Shown here piece after piece: positions 5,732 to 6,554 of a stretch of DNA of 6,554 nucleotides. The DNA is taken from assembly GCA_964616985.1 (NCBI GenBank), contig CAZTVF010000184.1, positions 1 to 6,554 of the forward strand, given 5' to 3'. This stretch comes from CAZTVF01 sp964616985 (GTDB lineage: Bacteria > Planctomycetota > Phycisphaerae > SM23-33). Below the pieces are notes generated by a model that was given only the letters and a program-made list of their open reading frames with translations, was not told the DNA's origin and did no database searches. Positions within the stretch are counted from its first letter, which is position 1. Every line of letters starts with the position of its first letter. Made by a program: the position numbers and the translations under genes.

Positions 5732-6475
5732 ATGTCAGTCGATCAGTATAGGAAGGAAGTTGGAATGATGAACCTGGAGAAACTCATTGCCGCGCGCGAG
5801 GGCGTCTCCACCCAAGAGTTCCCGGTGCCGCAGAAGGAGCTGCTCGGCCGCTTCGAGCAGCTGTATACCGGCGCCGTCAACGACGTGCTGCGTGAGTTCT
5901 CTCTGCTGGAGCAGGCACTGCCGGGCCATATTCGGCCGCTGCGAGAGTACCGCACGGTGGCGGGGATAGCCTTCACCGTCAAGAGCGCGCCGAACGTCAA
6001 GATCACCGGCGAAATGGAGTACCGCACGCAGATGCTCGACGAGATGGGCGGGGATCATTTTGTCGTCTGGGACACCAGCGAAGACGAGAAGGCCACGCTG
6101 TGGGGCGGTGTGATGACTGCCACCGCGGTGGGCAAAAAGGTGCGGGCCGCCTGCATCGACGGCGGCATCCGCGACACGCACCAGATTCTCGAAAAGGACT
6201 TCCCCGTCTTCTACAAGTATCGCATCTCCAACGGCAGCCTCGGCCGCTGCCTGATCACGCACTATCAGATCCCCATCAAGATCGGCGACGTGACGATCAA
6301 GCCCGGCGACGTTGTTCTCGGCGACATCGACGGCGTGCTCGTCGTGCCGCGAGACATTGCATTTGACGTTCTGACGCGGGCCGAGGAGATCACGGCCAAC
6401 GAAAAGAAGATTTTCGGTTGGGTCGCGGAAGGTCAGTCAATCCACCAAATTACCAAAAAAGGCGGCTACTTCTAG
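5732..6475 (+). CDS. RraA-like family protein, candidate 2-keto-acid aldolase
   Basis: The RraA fold includes both the RNase E inhibitor RraA and metal-dependent HMG/CHA aldolases that release pyruvate. This 247-residue protein is much longer than RraA proper (about 160), arguing for the enzyme branch. Visible motifs are WGGVMTATA (124-132), CIDGGIRDTH (141-150), whose Arg147-Asp148 correspond to the aldolases' substrate- and metal-binding Arg-Asp pair, and PGDVVLGDIDGVLVVP (191-206). At the end of a sugar-acid operon it is a candidate for cleaving the 2-keto-3-deoxy acid made by the dehydratase. Two starts are plausible. ATG 5732 has AAAAGGAG (5719-5726) five bases upstream. ATG 5765 (Met12) has GGAAGGAAG (5751-5759), also five bases upstream; it removes only a poorly conserved-looking tail. 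No terminator follows the stop. Confidence 0.82.
   Translation: MSVDQYRKEVGMMNLEKLIAAREGVSTQEFPVPQKELLGRFEQLYTGAVNDVLREFSLLEQALPGHIRPLREYRTVAGIAFTVKSAPNVKITGEMEYRTQMLDEMGGDHFVVWDTSEDEKATLWGGVMTATAVGKKVRAACIDGGIRDTHQILEKDFPVFYKYRISNGSLGRCLITHYQIPIKIGDVTIKPGDVVLGDIDGVLVVPRDIAFDVLTRAEEITANEKKIFGWVAEGQSIHQITKKGGYF
5751..5767 (+). promoter_or_regulatory. Second ribosome binding site and start inside the RraA-like gene
   Basis: GGAAGGAAG (5751-5759) precedes the in-frame ATG at 5765 by five bases, followed at once by another ATG (5768). Together with the equally good signal for ATG 5732 this leaves the true start undecided. If both are used, two products differing by 11 residues would result. Confidence 0.4.
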
Positions 6476-6488
6476 CCCCGGGCGCTGT

Positions 6489-6554
6489 CCAACGGGTACT
6501 GATCTGGGAGTTCGCGGCGCTCTACGGCATCGCGGTGGTCCAGGGACTTATCCA
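6489..6554 (+). repeat. Right, partly deleted copy of the direct repeat; gene-end remnant
   Basis: Bases 6500-6554 repeat 22-76 with one silent difference, and 6489-6499 repeats 1-11 with one difference; the ten bases corresponding to 12-21 are missing. In the frame of the upstream gene the copy encodes LIWEFAALYGIAVVQGLI again. The ten-base loss breaks that frame relative to the sequence upstream in the left copy, and no start codon with a binding site is visible between 6476 and the window end. It therefore looks like a severed gene end or a dispersed repeat rather than the start of a gene. It may continue past 6554. Confidence 0.75.

Noticed and set aside
6474..6486. Palindromic AGCCCCGGGCGCT after the last stop codon as a terminator
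   Set aside because: Six bases per side with a mismatch and no room for a loop, and no T-run follows.
1..6554. Closed circular element inferred from matching ends
   Set aside because: The end match contains a substitution and a ten-base gap, and there is no replication, mobilisation or integrase gene, so circularity is not supported.
1..6554. CRISPR array, tRNA, rRNA or insertion sequence
   Set aside because: No regularly spaced repeats, no tRNA-like cloverleaf and no transposase-like protein were seen on either strand.

Overview
The window looks like a GC-rich, gram-negative-type environmental bacterium. Free-standing URO-D-like proteins, GH113-like hydrolases, SMP-30 lactonases and RraA-like proteins clustered around sugar-acid genes are, from general knowledge, typical of Planctomycetes (Phycisphaerae), Lentisphaerae, Hydrogenedentes and relatives. 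This placement is an inference from gene content and style, not from a marker gene.

Layout. Positions 1-113 are the 3' end of an unidentified upstream gene, closed by a clear intrinsic terminator (117-142). Positions 143-254 form a short AT-rich control region. It holds a candidate sigma70-type promoter (186-213) and a near-perfect 22-bp palindrome (205-226), probably an operator. Seven genes follow, all on the + strand, packed with gaps of -4, 3, 12, 18, -4 and 28 bases, so they read as one operon: an IclR-family regulator (255-998), a UxuA-type mannonate dehydratase (995-1966), a URO-D-like protein (1970-3061), a GH113-like glycoside hydrolase (3074-4093), an SMP-30/gluconolactonase-type lactonase (4112-4939), an SDR oxidoreductase (4936-5703) and an RraA-like protein (5732-6475). 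After the last gene only 79 bases remain. These contain a second, partly deleted copy of the upstream gene's 3' end (6489-6554).

How the genes may work together. The SDR (dehydrogenase), SMP-30 protein (lactonase), UxuA-like protein (dehydratase) and RraA-like protein (candidate 2-keto-acid aldolase) supply every enzyme class of a non-phosphorylative Entner-Doudoroff-type route: aldose to lactone to aldonate to 2-keto-3-deoxy-aldonate to pyruvate plus an aldehyde. The GH113-like enzyme, from a family of beta-mannanases, together with a mannonate dehydratase, points to mannose or a mannose-like sugar as the substrate. The URO-D-like protein is the piece this scheme does not explain. No transporter, kinase or secreted enzyme is visible in the window. 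The pathway is an inference from family membership and operon structure.

The most notable structural feature is the pair of imperfect direct repeats bracketing the operon (22-76 and 6500-6554, 54 of 55 bases identical). They may mark insertion of the cassette at the 3' end of a gene, a dispersed repeat, or an assembly boundary.
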